Source: a virus. From it: a stretch of DNA of 64,000 bases. Made by a program: the position numbers and the translations under genes. The DNA is taken from positions 17,928-81,927 of IMG/VR virus record IMGVR_UViG_3300046001_006396. One strand, 5' to 3'. Each line of letters opens with the position of its first letter. Within the stretch, counting starts at the first letter, position 1. Below, one piece after another: positions 1 through 8,671 of this stretch. The notes beneath the pieces were generated by a model. The model had not been told where the DNA came from and did not search any database. It saw only the letters and a list, made by a program, of their open reading frames with translations.

Positions 1-241
1 CATTTGTTACAAAAATGGAAGATGTAAAATCTATCCATTTATTACCTGATACGTCATATATAGAATAATTTTTTGCCGAATCCCAAACTATCGGTAGTTG
101 GTCGTTCATCGAATCAGGTTCATTTTTTATACAATCCATCAAAACACCTATAGTTTCAGGAGATGGTATATCTGTTAAAATTACCCTATTTTTTGTTTTT
201 ATTTTTGGACAATTTACGGGGTTTATGGAAAACTTAAACAT
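1..241 (-). CDS. Class III PLP aminotransferase, N-terminal part (runs off the window)
   Basis: The frame opens with an ATG at 241-239 and stays open to the window edge, giving the first 80 residues. It overlaps the last codons of the cytidylyltransferase gene upstream, as is usual in this operon. The translated piece contains VWDSAKNYSIYDVSGNKWID followed by FTSSIFVTN. This matches the N-terminal substrate and dimer region of class III (glutamate-1-semialdehyde or ornithine type) aminotransferases, where an aromatic residue, a D-x-x-G-x-x-x-x-D turn and a 'vtnaGH' stretch are typical. The PLP lysine would lie outside the window. Family knowledge places such enzymes in amino-sugar or polyketide-like sugar modification; the neighbours suggest a role in building a surface glycan. 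The assignment rests on one short region, so the family is likely but the substrate is unknown. Confidence 0.6.
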   Translation of the reverse strand, partial: MFKFSINPVNCPKIKTKNRVILTDIPSPETIGVLMDCIKNEPDSMNDQLPIVWDSAKNYSIYDVSGNKWIDFTSSIFVTN

Positions 242-905
242 TTTTTTTATATTTTATTATGTATTCAATATAATCAAAATCATCCATTGTGTCAATTTCT
301 GGAGTGGATTTAGTTTCAAAGGCAAAAATTTTATCTCCATAAAAACTGTCTTGATTCATAAAAATATTTGGATTAACAATGTCAACATATCCATTTGGTA
401 TATATGTTTTAGGGTATGATTGTCTTGGTTTATTAGTATCTACACCATTCACTAATGGTTTCCATATATTGTCATCTTTTATAAAGAATTTATATGCGGA
501 CTCAGACATTTGATGTGCAGATCTAAGACTTGTCACTGTATTAATATTTATGTTAAATATTTTTATAGCATCGTCAATTATATTTGGGTCTATTAAAGGT
601 GTCGTAGCTCTCAAATGAACTATAGGTGATGTGTAATTTAATAAATTACAAAAATGTCTAAAAGAATCTACGTCTAAAGAATTATCTTGTGAAATCTCTA
701 AAGGCCTATCAATAACAATAACGTCTAACTTTTTTAATACTTCTTTTATTTCTTCACAATCCGTTGATACGTAAATATTTTTTATTTTTTTAGATTTTTT
801 TGCGGATTCAATTACATAACTTATTAAAGGTTTGTTGTTAAGAAGTTTTATGTTTTTTTTAGGTACACCTTTACTACCCCCTCTAGCCAAAATTAATGCG
901 TCCAT
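234..905 (-). CDS. CMP-N-acetylneuraminate/nonulosonate cytidylyltransferase (NeuA/PseF-like)
   Basis: This 223-aa enzyme should activate a 9-carbon acid sugar (sialic, legionaminic or pseudaminic type) with CTP. The nucleotide-binding motif ARGGSKGVPKKNI is at residues 7-19, STD near 47-49, the RATTPL segment follows in the middle, and the C-terminus carries the usual IDTMDDFDY. The length is normal for the family (about 220-235 aa). An in-frame ATG 22 codons upstream exists, but it would overlap the previous gene deeply and adds a low-complexity N/L-rich leader. The ATG at 905 puts the conserved motif at the expected distance and is preferred. Neighbouring NeuD-like acetyltransferase, aminotransferases and a DUF115/GT42-like transferase fit use of the CMP-sugar within the same cluster. 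The exact sugar cannot be told from sequence. Confidence 0.85.
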   Translation of the reverse strand: MDALILARGGSKGVPKKNIKLLNNKPLISYVIESAKKSKKIKNIYVSTDCEEIKEVLKKLDVIVIDRPLEISQDNSLDVDSFRHFCNLLNYTSPIVHLRATTPLIDPNIIDDAIKIFNININTVTSLRSAHQMSESAYKFFIKDDNIWKPLVNGVDTNKPRQSYPKTYIPNGYVDIVNPNIFMNQDSFYGDKIFAFETKSTPEIDTMDDFDYIEYIIKYKKNV

Positions 906-906
906 A

Positions 907-1707
907 TTATTTAGTTGCAACAACAATAAATTCAGATTTATCATTAATAAATTTATTACCAAACCAGTCATTATAAAATTTAATTTTTTTGAATCCGACT
1001 TTTAATAATAAATCCTTTATTGTTTTTTTTGTGTATAATTTTAAAACTATTTCACTAAAATCCGTCTTACTTAGGTCTTTAGAAATGTAAGTTTTTTTCC
1101 ATTTTAAAAAATTATTATTTTTTTTATAATCACATTCCCACAAAGAATACCTCCAAGGGTCGTCCCCCCCAAACTCTTCCCATATTTTTGTTGTTGTTTT
1201 AATGTTTTGGATTATTTTATTACATCCGTCAAGTTCTAAAACTATTTTTCCTCCATTTTTTAATGACTGATATATTAATTCTAAAATTTTAATTTCTGAT
1301 TTATAATTAATGGGTTCTGCAAACTGAAATGCCAAATCAACTAAAAAGCATACATCAATATTTTTTATATCGTAATTTTTTAAATTTAAAAAATCGTCAT
1401 TTATATTAATTACATTTTCCACCATTAAATCCTTTTTCCATTTCTGTGCAAAATTAAAACGACTTTCACTAATCTCAATTCCGTAACCAATATTTAATAG
1501 ATTATTATTTAATAAATTAAAAATTAATTTTGAATTGCCCGAACCAAGTTCTAAAAAATTAATATTATTTTTATTATAAATTTTTTTAATAAAATTAATA
1601 TGTTGGTCACAACCTTTTAATTTTTCTATGCGATACTTTATTTCCGATTGATAATCATCAAAAATTTCAAAATTATCATACGCGATTAAATTTTTATGAC
1701 TCGTCAT
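907..1707 (-). CDS. Class I SAM-dependent methyltransferase
   Basis: A 266-aa protein with the Rossmann motif I LELGSGNS at residues 52-59, the acidic end of strand 2 (GYGIEIS, about 73-79), a VDLA segment in the motif-IV position and ELIYQSLKNGGKIVLE (motif V/VI). These are the classic landmarks of class I methyltransferases. The C-terminal part (LLLKVGFKKIKFYNDWFG) ends like many small-molecule or sugar methyltransferases. It starts 1 nt after the stop of the gene transcribed before it and ends 1 nt before the cytidylyltransferase start, so it is translationally packed in the glycan operon. It most likely methylates a sugar precursor or a finished glycan; this role is an inference from position. 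Confidence 0.8.
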   Translation of the reverse strand: MTSHKNLIAYDNFEIFDDYQSEIKYRIEKLKGCDQHINFIKKIYNKNNINFLELGSGNSKLIFNLLNNNLLNIGYGIEISESRFNFAQKWKKDLMVENVININDDFLNLKNYDIKNIDVCFLVDLAFQFAEPINYKSEIKILELIYQSLKNGGKIVLELDGCNKIIQNIKTTTKIWEEFGGDDPWRYSLWECDYKKNNNFLKWKKTYISKDLSKTDFSEIVLKLYTKKTIKDLLLKVGFKKIKFYNDWFGNKFINDKSEFIVVATK

Positions 1708-1708
1708 T

Positions 1709-2254
1709 TTAAATATAACAAATTAAACACCCATTATGATCCTGAATAATCTCAAATTTATAATTTTTATTTATACTCAATATTAAATTTTTTATTGTGT
1801 CTAAATTAATATTATAACCTTTTGACCAACCAAAATCAGAAACAATCATCATAATATCATCAATAATAATTGTGTGTTCTTTTACTTGGTGATTTGATAT
1901 TATATTTAGTTCTTTGATGATTGGGCACTCATTTTCTTTATCATATAAATGAGTTTCTATACCTTCATATTCTAAATCGTGGGCATCTAAAAAAATGGTT
2001 GATTTTTCATTAATTGTATCTAACACTTTAGGTAAAATGTCTGTTGATAGACCTTGCATTATTGTTACTTTACCGGTATTAACTTCATTTTCAAATCTTT
2101 TCAGGTTTTCTGTAACAAATTTTTCATTTATATCAATTGCATATATCTTATCAAAACCTGATTGGATGGCTTTTGATATGCTTTCCCCATATAATATTCC
2201 TGTTTCTATATAACAAGAGGAGATGTAATTTTTTAAATCAAAAAGTATTGGCAT
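1709..2254 (-). CDS. Methyltransferase-like Rossmann protein
   Basis: This 181-aa protein has ETGILYGES at residues 17-25, a YAIDINEKFV segment near 38-47 and FLDAHD near 89-94. The layout (glycine motif, acidic residue closing the second strand, D-A-H catalytic-like loop) resembles small class I methyltransferases of the type found in cephalosporin-hydroxylase or TylF/MycF-like sugar O-methyltransferases. It is shorter than most of them and the first glycine motif is degenerate, so activity is uncertain. It is packed 2 nt from each neighbour in the minus-strand glycan operon. It could modify the same glycan as the preceding methyltransferase. Confidence 0.55.
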   Translation of the reverse strand: MPILFDLKNYISSCYIETGILYGESISKAIQSGFDKIYAIDINEKFVTENLKRFENEVNTGKVTIMQGLSTDILPKVLDTINEKSTIFLDAHDLEYEGIETHLYDKENECPIIKELNIISNHQVKEHTIIIDDIMMIVSDFGWSKGYNINLDTIKNLILSINKNYKFEIIQDHNGCLICYI

Positions 2255-2256
2255 AA

Positions 2257-3177
2257 TTAATTTTTTAAATATTGATATTCATAAGTTTTTTTATTATTAA
2301 AAAATCCTATGTTAGTGTTTGGAAATCTTCTACATACTGATTCTATTATTTCGTCAGTTAATGTTGTTAAATAATTATACCCCCAAAGTTTATAAAATTG
2401 CATTTCAACATAATGTTGATTTTGTAATTCACTTGTGACTCTCATATTTCCTCTTATGGGGTGGTCGTAAAATACTTGAGGAACCCATACTGTCCACATA
2501 TTATTAATTAAAGTTTTGAGGGACCAATGCTCATCTATTAATAATGTATAATTACCCCAATTAGGACAAAGCCCTATTTTTTCTAAATTAGTTGTTTTAA
2601 TTAAATTAAAATGTGAAAATATGCCGGAAACTATACATGATCTACTTGGCATATCTAACAAGGATTCATCGTATTTATCTGTAACATTATGTAATTCGTA
2701 AGTTTTAGGCCAATTAAATCTGTCTTGACAAAACATTTCTCTTGCCGACTGACATACAGGATTACCACCAAGTCTGTAATATGCGTCGGAAGTATATCCT
2801 ATCCACCCAATTTCATCTTCTTTACCTTCAATTTCTGACATTGTAATATTAAAAAAATCAAAAGTGCGAACTATTAAATCATCGTGAGAGGACAAAATAT
2901 AATCAGTATGGTTTTTATATTTATTAAAAAAATTGTTAAAAGTATTTGCCCAAGAATCTTTTTTAACGTCAATTTCTAAAATGTAATTATTTAAATTATT
3001 TTTTTCTGCAATTTTTTCTATCATTAATTTTCTGTCGTCAGTATCCGTACAAATATAAAATGCAAAATTAGTATTAATGTTATTTTTTATTGAGACCATG
3101 GTATCTTGGATATTCTCAGGTATAACATTTATTCCGGCAGAATTTATAAAGCATATTACATTATATTTTTTTATCAT
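2257..3177 (-). CDS. Glycosyltransferase-like protein (GT-A type)
   Basis: A 306-aa protein whose N-terminus (INSAGINVIPENIQDTMVSI, then FAFYICTDTDD) resembles the nucleotide-sugar entry of GT-A glycosyltransferases. LSSHDDLIVRTF at about residues 95-106 carries a D-D pair in the place of a metal-binding DxD motif. Later aromatic and charged stretches (DEHWSLKTL, YDHPIRGN) would suit an acceptor site. I see no diagnostic family signature, so it may be a divergent GT2. It overlaps the next gene transcribed upstream by 4 nt, which suggests translational coupling. Confidence 0.5.
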   Translation of the reverse strand: MIKKYNVICFINSAGINVIPENIQDTMVSIKNNINTNFAFYICTDTDDRKLMIEKIAEKNNLNNYILEIDVKKDSWANTFNNFFNKYKNHTDYILSSHDDLIVRTFDFFNITMSEIEGKEDEIGWIGYTSDAYYRLGGNPVCQSAREMFCQDRFNWPKTYELHNVTDKYDESLLDMPSRSCIVSGIFSHFNLIKTTNLEKIGLCPNWGNYTLLIDEHWSLKTLINNMWTVWVPQVFYDHPIRGNMRVTSELQNQHYVEMQFYKLWGYNYLTTLTDEIIESVCRRFPNTNIGFFNNKKTYEYQYLKN

Positions 3178-3899
3178 AAAGTATTAAGTGTTTTAATAAT
3201 ATTTTTTAATGGTGAGGTTTCACTCATATTATATACATTAACCCCTATTTTTTTAGCACTATTTACGATAATATCAAAATCGTCTAATATAAAACTTAAA
3301 TAAGGATTAAAACTGTCGTAATTCTGAGTCTTATCATCAACATAACCTAAAGAATAGTCTAAGTCAACACCAAAAAGGTATATATCTTTACACCCCATGA
3401 TAATACTTAGTGCTAAAACGTGTAGAGCGACCGTTTCTCCTGTTCCGTATCTTTTATTGTACCCTGTATAGTCTTGTAATACTTCTTGTATTGTTTTTCT
3501 ATTTGGTATTAAATTACTACATCCATTAGGGCATTCATTACATTTTTTACCATTAAAATGCCTTTGGTCATAACCAACAAATGGGTACTTTAAATTAGAT
3601 AAAACCCAATCTCTATGTGTTGGGTCGACAGAATCGGCATAGACTAATGTGGTATCTGGTAAACTATTTATGATGTCTTTCATTTTTATTGTGGTATTCA
3701 TAGAATTCGCAAAAACCCAATAATTGGGTTTTAAGTTAGTCATTGTGTGAAAATCACTACAGGTTACCACAACATTATTATTTTTATTTTCCTCAACAGT
3801 ATTTAAATATTTTTTAAATGACGGACCCATAGCGCAAGCGTACGCGGTTTTACCAATATGTACATCAATTAAATTTGTTATATCAACGTATTCACTCAT
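3174..3899 (-). CDS. DUF115/MAF-flag10 or GT42-like glycosyltransferase
   Basis: The 241-aa protein begins with a nucleotide-fold motif ACAMGPSFKKYL (residues 20-31) and later has GTGETVALHVLALSIIMGC followed by DIYLFGVDLDYS. The pair GPS... and ...G.T/AxxLAxxMGxxxIYLxGxDL is shared by DUF115 (Maf motility glycosyltransferases and MptE-like proteins) and, more loosely, GT42 sialyltransferases. Maf proteins attach nonulosonic acids such as pseudaminic acid to flagellin, and GT42 enzymes use CMP-sialic acid. Either fits a cytidylyltransferase in the same operon. A CNECPNGC segment in the middle is a possible metal site. The fold call is fairly secure; substrate use is inferred from context. Confidence 0.65.
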   Translation of the reverse strand: MSEYVDITNLIDVHIGKTAYACAMGPSFKKYLNTVEENKNNNVVVTCSDFHTMTNLKPNYWVFANSMNTTIKMKDIINSLPDTTLVYADSVDPTHRDWVLSNLKYPFVGYDQRHFNGKKCNECPNGCSNLIPNRKTIQEVLQDYTGYNKRYGTGETVALHVLALSIIMGCKDIYLFGVDLDYSLGYVDDKTQNYDSFNPYLSFILDDFDIIVNSAKKIGVNVYNMSETSPLKNIIKTLNTL

Positions 3900-4701
3900 A
3901 ACGACTTACAATTTTTTCTATTTTATCACAGACTCTAGTATGTAAAAATAAAAATTCTTTACATTTATTAAAATTTTCTTCTATTGACTCAACATTATTT
4001 TTATAAAACGAATCATCTAAATTATTACATATTTCAATAATATCGTTAATAGTATTTGCCGTTAATATTGTCTTCGTATTAAACCAATTATCAATATTTG
4101 GGCACCCCCAATATATTGGTATTGTTTTGGTGTATAGTGAGTCTATTAATTTTTCTGAGAAATATCCCTTTTCTTTACAATTTTCAATACATATATGAAA
4201 TTGCGAATTAAATAGTGGTTCTTTTTTATCTGATATTTTTTTAAATTCTAAATTAGTATTATATGGGAAATTAGTACTATTAAAAAAATTTTTAGGTATT
4301 GTAATATTATTTTGATTTTCCCATAAAGAATGTCTTAATTTGTGACCTTCGGTCATAGATTTACCCCCAACTAAAAAAGAAACCTCAAATTTTTTTTCTT
4401 TTACGGATTCTGTGTCGGTTATCCAGCAAGAACCAAATTCAAACATCTCCGCATTTTCGCATTTGTCAAGAATTTCTTGATTATGTGTTAAAATAACATC
4501 ATATTTATTTTTATTTTCAATAATATGATTTTTAATATTTGTAATGCTTTGAGGCTCACAAATAAATGCTATGTTTATACCATTATTTAATGGGTTCATA
4601 ATATTATCAACATAAAGGTTTACAGGTAAATTAAATTTTCTATCAACCCGTATCCAAGAACCATTTTGGTTTAAATCATATTTATTTATATTTTTATCCA
4701 T
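3892..4701 (-). CDS. GT10 family alpha-1,3/1,4-fucosyltransferase-like protein
   Basis: The C-terminal half contains FHICIENCKEKGYFSEKL at residues 168-185, continuing to IPIYWGCPNIDNWF near 194-207. This is the signature of GT10 fucosyltransferases: the acceptor/GDP-fucose site with F-x-x-x-x-E-N, a Y-x-[ST]-E-K element and P-x-Y-x-G. The N-terminal 160 residues are the variable acceptor domain and include a SFLVGGKS turn. At 269 aa it is short relative to bacterial enzymes (about 300-450 aa) but includes the catalytic core. It overlaps both neighbours and lies next to a GT11 fucosyltransferase, so the glycan is likely to carry fucose or a related deoxyhexose. No GDP-fucose synthesis genes are seen, so the donor may come from the host. 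Confidence 0.8.
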   Translation of the reverse strand: MDKNINKYDLNQNGSWIRVDRKFNLPVNLYVDNIMNPLNNGINIAFICEPQSITNIKNHIIENKNKYDVILTHNQEILDKCENAEMFEFGSCWITDTESVKEKKFEVSFLVGGKSMTEGHKLRHSLWENQNNITIPKNFFNSTNFPYNTNLEFKKISDKKEPLFNSQFHICIENCKEKGYFSEKLIDSLYTKTIPIYWGCPNIDNWFNTKTILTANTINDIIEICNNLDDSFYKNNVESIEENFNKCKEFLFLHTRVCDKIEKIVSRYE

Positions 4702-5471
4702 AATTCGCAGAACAAATCCTTTGTGTTTAAATGTTTATTTGACGGACCAAACCATTCTTTAGGGTAAACTACTTTTTTATTTTTATTTTTGTTTAACCAA
4801 GCCCCCCACCAACTAAATGAAGAATTGGCAATAATATTATCATCACATAATGACATTAAATACATGTCCTCATAATCTTTGTTATTAGATATAAAAGTTT
4901 TATTTTTTATAAAATTAAAATTTTCAATGCACCAATTAATGTCATCGGAAAATATAAGATAATTTTTATCTTCGCCTATATATTTTACTGCGTTTTCATA
5001 ATAAGATAATTGTAATGACGTGTGATAATTTTGTAAAGATAAATAATCACCTCTTCTTACGTGTATTGAACATGTGTTTCCGTTAAGTTCTTTTTTGAAT
5101 TTAATTTTTAATTTATTTTTTAACTCATCATTTAAATCAAAAATATCTAATATTTCTTTTCTATAGTCTTTAAAGTACTTATCACTTTGAAAATACCCTA
5201 TAAGTTTTAAATTACCTCCTTGGTATGGTATTTCCTTGTACTCAAATAAGGGTTCATTATAAACCCAATAATCATTTTCTAATTCTTTAAATTTTATTTT
5301 TTTAAAAAAATTATTAATATATGTTTTATATGAATTATGTCCTGTATGTATATCAACAATATCAAAAAATAAATCTTTATTATACTTAATTGATAAGGCG
5401 TATGCTGCCGATATTTGAAATAGATAGTTACCTAAACCACCCATTAACTTTGATGAGAAGTAATTATTCAT
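4686..5471 (-). CDS. GT11 family alpha-1,2-fucosyltransferase
   Basis: Two strong GT11 signatures are present: SIHVRRGDYLS (residues 135-145), the HxRRxDY donor-binding motif shared by alpha-1,2- and alpha-1,6-fucosyltransferases, and ANSSFSWWGAWL near 215-226. The N-terminal GGLGNYLFQISAAYALS is the standard family start (GGLGNQLFQYA). At 261 aa it is slightly shorter than typical bacterial members (about 280-300 aa) but complete. It probably transfers L-fucose from GDP-fucose to a galactose on the growing glycan. It overlaps the GT10 gene and the acetyltransferase gene by several bases, indicating co-translation. Confidence 0.88.
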   Translation of the reverse strand: MNNYFSSKLMGGLGNYLFQISAAYALSIKYNKDLFFDIVDIHTGHNSYKTYINNFFKKIKFKELENDYWVYNEPLFEYKEIPYQGGNLKLIGYFQSDKYFKDYRKEILDIFDLNDELKNKLKIKFKKELNGNTCSIHVRRGDYLSLQNYHTSLQLSYYENAVKYIGEDKNYLIFSDDINWCIENFNFIKNKTFISNNKDYEDMYLMSLCDDNIIANSSFSWWGAWLNKNKNKKVVYPKEWFGPSNKHLNTKDLFCELWIKI

Positions 5472-6108
5472 TTTTTATAAGTATTTTAGATGGTACACCT
5501 ATATAGGTTTCTTCATAATCGTTTTTTATTGATTTAACAACCGCACTCTGTGCACCAAAAGTTTTATTACTACCAACTATTAATCTGTCTCTAACTATAC
5601 ATCCAGTTCCAAATTCATTCATATTACCAATCAAACATTGTCCTGAAATATGTACACCTGGATTTGTTGTACAAAAATCACCAATAATTGTATCGTGACC
5701 AACGGTTGTGTTAAGATTTAAGGTTACATAATCACCAATTTTAACGTTTGTTGTGACAACACAACCAGGAGAAATTATGCCCCCATAACCTAAACTATCC
5801 CTTTCAATTAAAACTATTGCCGATGGGTCTACAATAGTTTTTGAAGGTTGCAATCCAGATTTTAGAGCTTTGCCGACCAAGTATTTCTTAATTTTAGGAT
5901 TTCCAACCGCAACAATAAAATTATATTTCTCTTTAAAAGTCCAATTTTTTTCAACAGGATAAGATTTATTATCTATAACTAACTCTTTTTGTCCATCATT
6001 TAAATCATTTACAAAAATGAAATTTTTAATGTTTGGGCTTGATCTTTTTATATAGAAAAAAAATTCTTTGGCTAGTCCAGCAGATCCTAAAATTATAATA
6101 CCTTCCAT
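5464..6108 (-). CDS. NeuD/PglD-type sugar O-acyltransferase (left-handed beta-helix)
   Basis: This 214-aa protein begins with a Rossmann-like nucleotide-sugar domain (IIILGSAGLAKEF, residues 4-16; then FIVAVGNP near 64-71). It is followed by hexapeptide repeats (for example YGGIISPGCVVTTNVKIGDY and TIIGDFCTTNPGVHISG), the left-handed parallel beta-helix of acetyl-CoA transferases. This two-domain layout is the NeuD/PglD family, which acetylates sialic acids or amino-deoxysugars. The histidine in VGHDTI is in the position of the catalytic histidine of the family. It directly follows the DegT aminotransferase gene in the transcript; an aminotransferase-acetyltransferase pair is the normal way to make N-acetylated amino-deoxysugars. 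Confidence 0.85.
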   Translation of the reverse strand: MEGIIILGSAGLAKEFFFYIKRSSPNIKNFIFVNDLNDGQKELVIDNKSYPVEKNWTFKEKYNFIVAVGNPKIKKYLVGKALKSGLQPSKTIVDPSAIVLIERDSLGYGGIISPGCVVTTNVKIGDYVTLNLNTTVGHDTIIGDFCTTNPGVHISGQCLIGNMNEFGTGCIVRDRLIVGSNKTFGAQSAVVKSIKNDYEETYIGVPSKILIKNE

Positions 6109-6109
6109 C

Positions 6110-7264
6110 TTAATTAATCATTTTATTTATTTTTATAACATTTTCAATAATGTAATTTACATCATCATTTGTTAAATTCATATGTAGAGGTAACGATATT
6201 AATTTTTCTGATATAAGATAAGAATAAGGACAAGTCCCTCTATATTTTTCATACATTTTATAATTAGTATTATCTCTATAATGTACACCAGGAAAAATAC
6301 CACAAGAATTTAATAAATCCATAAATTTATTTCTTTGTTCTACAGAAATTTGAAATAGGTGCCTTGACGATTTAACACAATCCTCGTGAGTTTTTATTGT
6401 CATTATACCATTTTCTGAAAGTTTTTTTTCATACATTTCACATATTTCCCTTCTCCTATTATTATCAGATTCCAAATATTTTAAACCAACAATACCCATT
6501 GATGCCATAATAGAATTACCATGATATTTATACCCAACATCAACTAACTCGTATTCCCATTTATACGTACCTTTATCGTTTGTTCTTTGATAGGTGTCTT
6601 TATCTATCCCTAACCAAGATAGTTTTCTTGCGAGACCGTCATAATCATCATTTTCAAAACATATCATACCGGAATCGGCGGTAGGTAAATTTTTAACTGA
6701 CTGAAAACTAAAAACAGACACATCCACATTTTTACCCACGTGAAATATTTTTCCATTTATATCTTTCATAAATGTTCCAGCCATATGGGCAGCATCTAAT
6801 ATTATCTTTAATTTATTTTTTTTACATATATCAATTATTTTATTTAATTGACCCGTATTACCGCCAATACCAACAAATAAAACCGCCTTAGTTTTTTTAG
6901 TTATTAGTCTCTCAACAGATATCGGATCTAAACAAAGGTACTCATCAATATCGGCAAAAACAGGATTTAAATTTTCATATTTAATTGCGTGGTTTGTTGA
7001 TACAAATGTCATTGGTGTTGTTATAATTTCATCCCCATCGTTCCATTTATTGGTGTCTTTTAATATTTTTAAGGCTAAATGTAATCCAGACGTGTTTGAA
7101 TTAATAAAATGTGCGTTCGGTAATCCGGTATACTCCTTCCATTTTTTTTCAATTTCTAAAGTTTTATATCCTAATCCTGTCCACCCAAGATCTAAACATT
7201 CTGAAATGTGTTCTAATATTTCTTCTTTTCTAAATTTAGGCACAAATAAATTTATATTTTTCAT
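6110..7264 (-). CDS. DegT/DnrJ/EryC1/StrS family PLP sugar aminotransferase
   Basis: A 384-aa fold-type I aminotransferase. Landmarks are the N-terminal LGWTGLGYKTLEIEKKW, TSGLHLAL (residues 59-66), TPMTFVST (83-90), DAAH (157-160, PLP-ring stacking and binding) and FSFQSVKNL with the Schiff-base lysine at K191. Length is typical (370-390 aa). Family members turn a keto-deoxysugar nucleotide into the amino-sugar using glutamate. With the next gene (NeuD/PglD-like acetyltransferase) it could form an N-acetylated amino-deoxyhexose step. The upstream gene overlaps its start by 4 nt. Which keto-sugar it uses cannot be deduced. Confidence 0.88.
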   Translation of the reverse strand: MKNINLFVPKFRKEEILEHISECLDLGWTGLGYKTLEIEKKWKEYTGLPNAHFINSNTSGLHLALKILKDTNKWNDGDEIITTPMTFVSTNHAIKYENLNPVFADIDEYLCLDPISVERLITKKTKAVLFVGIGGNTGQLNKIIDICKKNKLKIILDAAHMAGTFMKDINGKIFHVGKNVDVSVFSFQSVKNLPTADSGMICFENDDYDGLARKLSWLGIDKDTYQRTNDKGTYKWEYELVDVGYKYHGNSIMASMGIVGLKYLESDNNRRREICEMYEKKLSENGIMTIKTHEDCVKSSRHLFQISVEQRNKFMDLLNSCGIFPGVHYRDNTNYKMYEKYRGTCPYSYLISEKLISLPLHMNLTNDDVNYIIENVIKINKMIN

Positions 7265-7965
7265 AATTTATACTTTTTATAACAATAAATTTTATCTTTT
7301 TTAATCATTTCTTTACTTACATCAATTAACTGAGACGTTAAATTATGATTTCCAGTCACTATAACAATATTTGAGTCATCCACGATTTCAGGATAACCAT
7401 ATTTTTTAAATAAGTGATACCATAATTCACAGTCTATCATATATTCAACGTTGGTATCAAAAAAATTATCTTTAGGGAACATACCAACGCTTGGACATCC
7501 AATAGTGTTTATTCCATTTAATAAATGTTTACCATCGCCCTCTATTTTTGGAGTCATCCTATTGTAGTAATTTTTACTTTCCGTATCGTAATGAATAAAC
7601 CCGGAAAGAACCCAATTATTATTATTAATCTTATTAACCATTTTAGTTAAAGTATCTCCATTATAAAAGTAATCATCTTGATTCATTATTTTTATATAGT
7701 CCCCTAATGAAAGTCTTATTGCGTTATTGGTATTGTAAGCGGGTAAACCAATATTTTCATAATATCTATAATATTTAATTTTATCTGTATTTAATTTTTT
7801 AATAAGATCCTTAACAAAATTTGTAGGTGAATGGTCAGAAACTATTATTTCATAGTTACCATAATCTTGAAATAAACAGGATAAAATGCATTTTTCAATT
7901 AAGTTAATATTATTACCCATATTATCGTAAGTCGGTATACATATAGATATTTTATAATTTTTCAT
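7261..7965 (-). CDS. Family 2 glycosyltransferase
   Basis: A 234-aa GT-A enzyme. The N-terminus KISICIPTYDNMGNN and LSCLFQDYGNYEIIVSDHS match the GT2 nucleotide-binding start, and IKIMNQDDYFY near residue 92-102 gives the DD metal/nucleotide motif followed by an aromatic residue, as in many GT2 enzymes. The length is that of a bare catalytic domain; no membrane segment is present. It overlaps the neighbouring GT2 by 14 nt at its start and the aminotransferase by 4 nt at its end. Donor and acceptor are unknown. Confidence 0.8.
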   Translation of the reverse strand: MKNYKISICIPTYDNMGNNINLIEKCILSCLFQDYGNYEIIVSDHSPTNFVKDLIKKLNTDKIKYYRYYENIGLPAYNTNNAIRLSLGDYIKIMNQDDYFYNGDTLTKMVNKINNNNWVLSGFIHYDTESKNYYNRMTPKIEGDGKHLLNGINTIGCPSVGMFPKDNFFDTNVEYMIDCELWYHLFKKYGYPEIVDDSNIVIVTGNHNLTSQLIDVSKEMIKKDKIYCYKKYKL

Positions 7966-8671
7966 ATGGCTTATACTGTCTTAACAAGTTATTTACTTCA
8001 TCAACTCTCCTTAAATTTACTTTATGGTCATTAATTGGATTACTTTCATTATATATGTAATTTATTGTATCCATAAATTTATAATGATTTTTTCCGGACA
8101 TTTCAACCATAGGATACATAAACGCCAAATCTCCAGCAACATCCCAATATCTCCCATTTGAATCTTTTAAATCCTCAATTTTTATTTTTCTCCATAAAAA
8201 TGCTCTCCAAGTCCTAATGTGTGATAAAGTAAATGTTTGATTTCTTATGTTTTCAAAACTTGAAGGAGGGTTAGCAAATCCCATTCTCCCGTCGTGATAT
8301 TTAAAAGATCCATTGGCCAACCAAACATCATCATTTAAATATATGTCGTTTATTCTTTCAAAAACTTTTGAATCGGACAACCAGTCATCACCGTCAACCT
8401 CAACACATACGTCATCATCTTTTATATCGTATTCTCCTCTAATTACTTGGTCATAATTTCCTGGCTGATACAGTTTATGTTTATTTTCAATTAAAATAAA
8501 TCTATCATCACCAGATATAAAATTTTTTATTTTATTCACTGTTTGGTCTGTTGATACGTCATCAGTTATAAAACACCTAAAATTTTTATAGGTTTGGGTC
8601 ATTATGGTGGATAAACACTTTTCAATATAATTTTGACAATTATATGTTGTTGTTAAAATAACTAAGCTCAT
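7952..8671 (-). CDS. Family 2 glycosyltransferase
   Basis: This 239-aa protein starts with SLVILTTTYNCQNYIEKCLSTI and TQTYKNFRCFITDD, the standard GT2 opening with the first catalytic aspartates. CVEVDGDDWLSD near residues 88-99 is the DxD-type metal site. YWDVAGDLAFMYPMVE resembles the acceptor/catalytic-base region. It is a soluble single-domain enzyme, distinct in sequence from the adjacent GT2, so a tandem duplication is not evident. It lies between that GT2 and the bifunctional glycosyltransferase, with its start directly abutting the latter's stop. Confidence 0.82.
   Translation of the reverse strand: MSLVILTTTYNCQNYIEKCLSTIMTQTYKNFRCFITDDVSTDQTVNKIKNFISGDDRFILIENKHKLYQPGNYDQVIRGEYDIKDDDVCVEVDGDDWLSDSKVFERINDIYLNDDVWLANGSFKYHDGRMGFANPPSSFENIRNQTFTLSHIRTWRAFLWRKIKIEDLKDSNGRYWDVAGDLAFMYPMVEMSGKNHYKFMDTINYIYNESNPINDHKVNLRRVDEVNNLLRQYKPYEKL

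Noticed and set aside
234-971. Upstream start for the cytidylyltransferase (245 aa)
   Set aside because: The extra 22 residues form an N/L-rich leader overlapping the methyltransferase gene; the ATG at 905 gives the correct family N-terminus.
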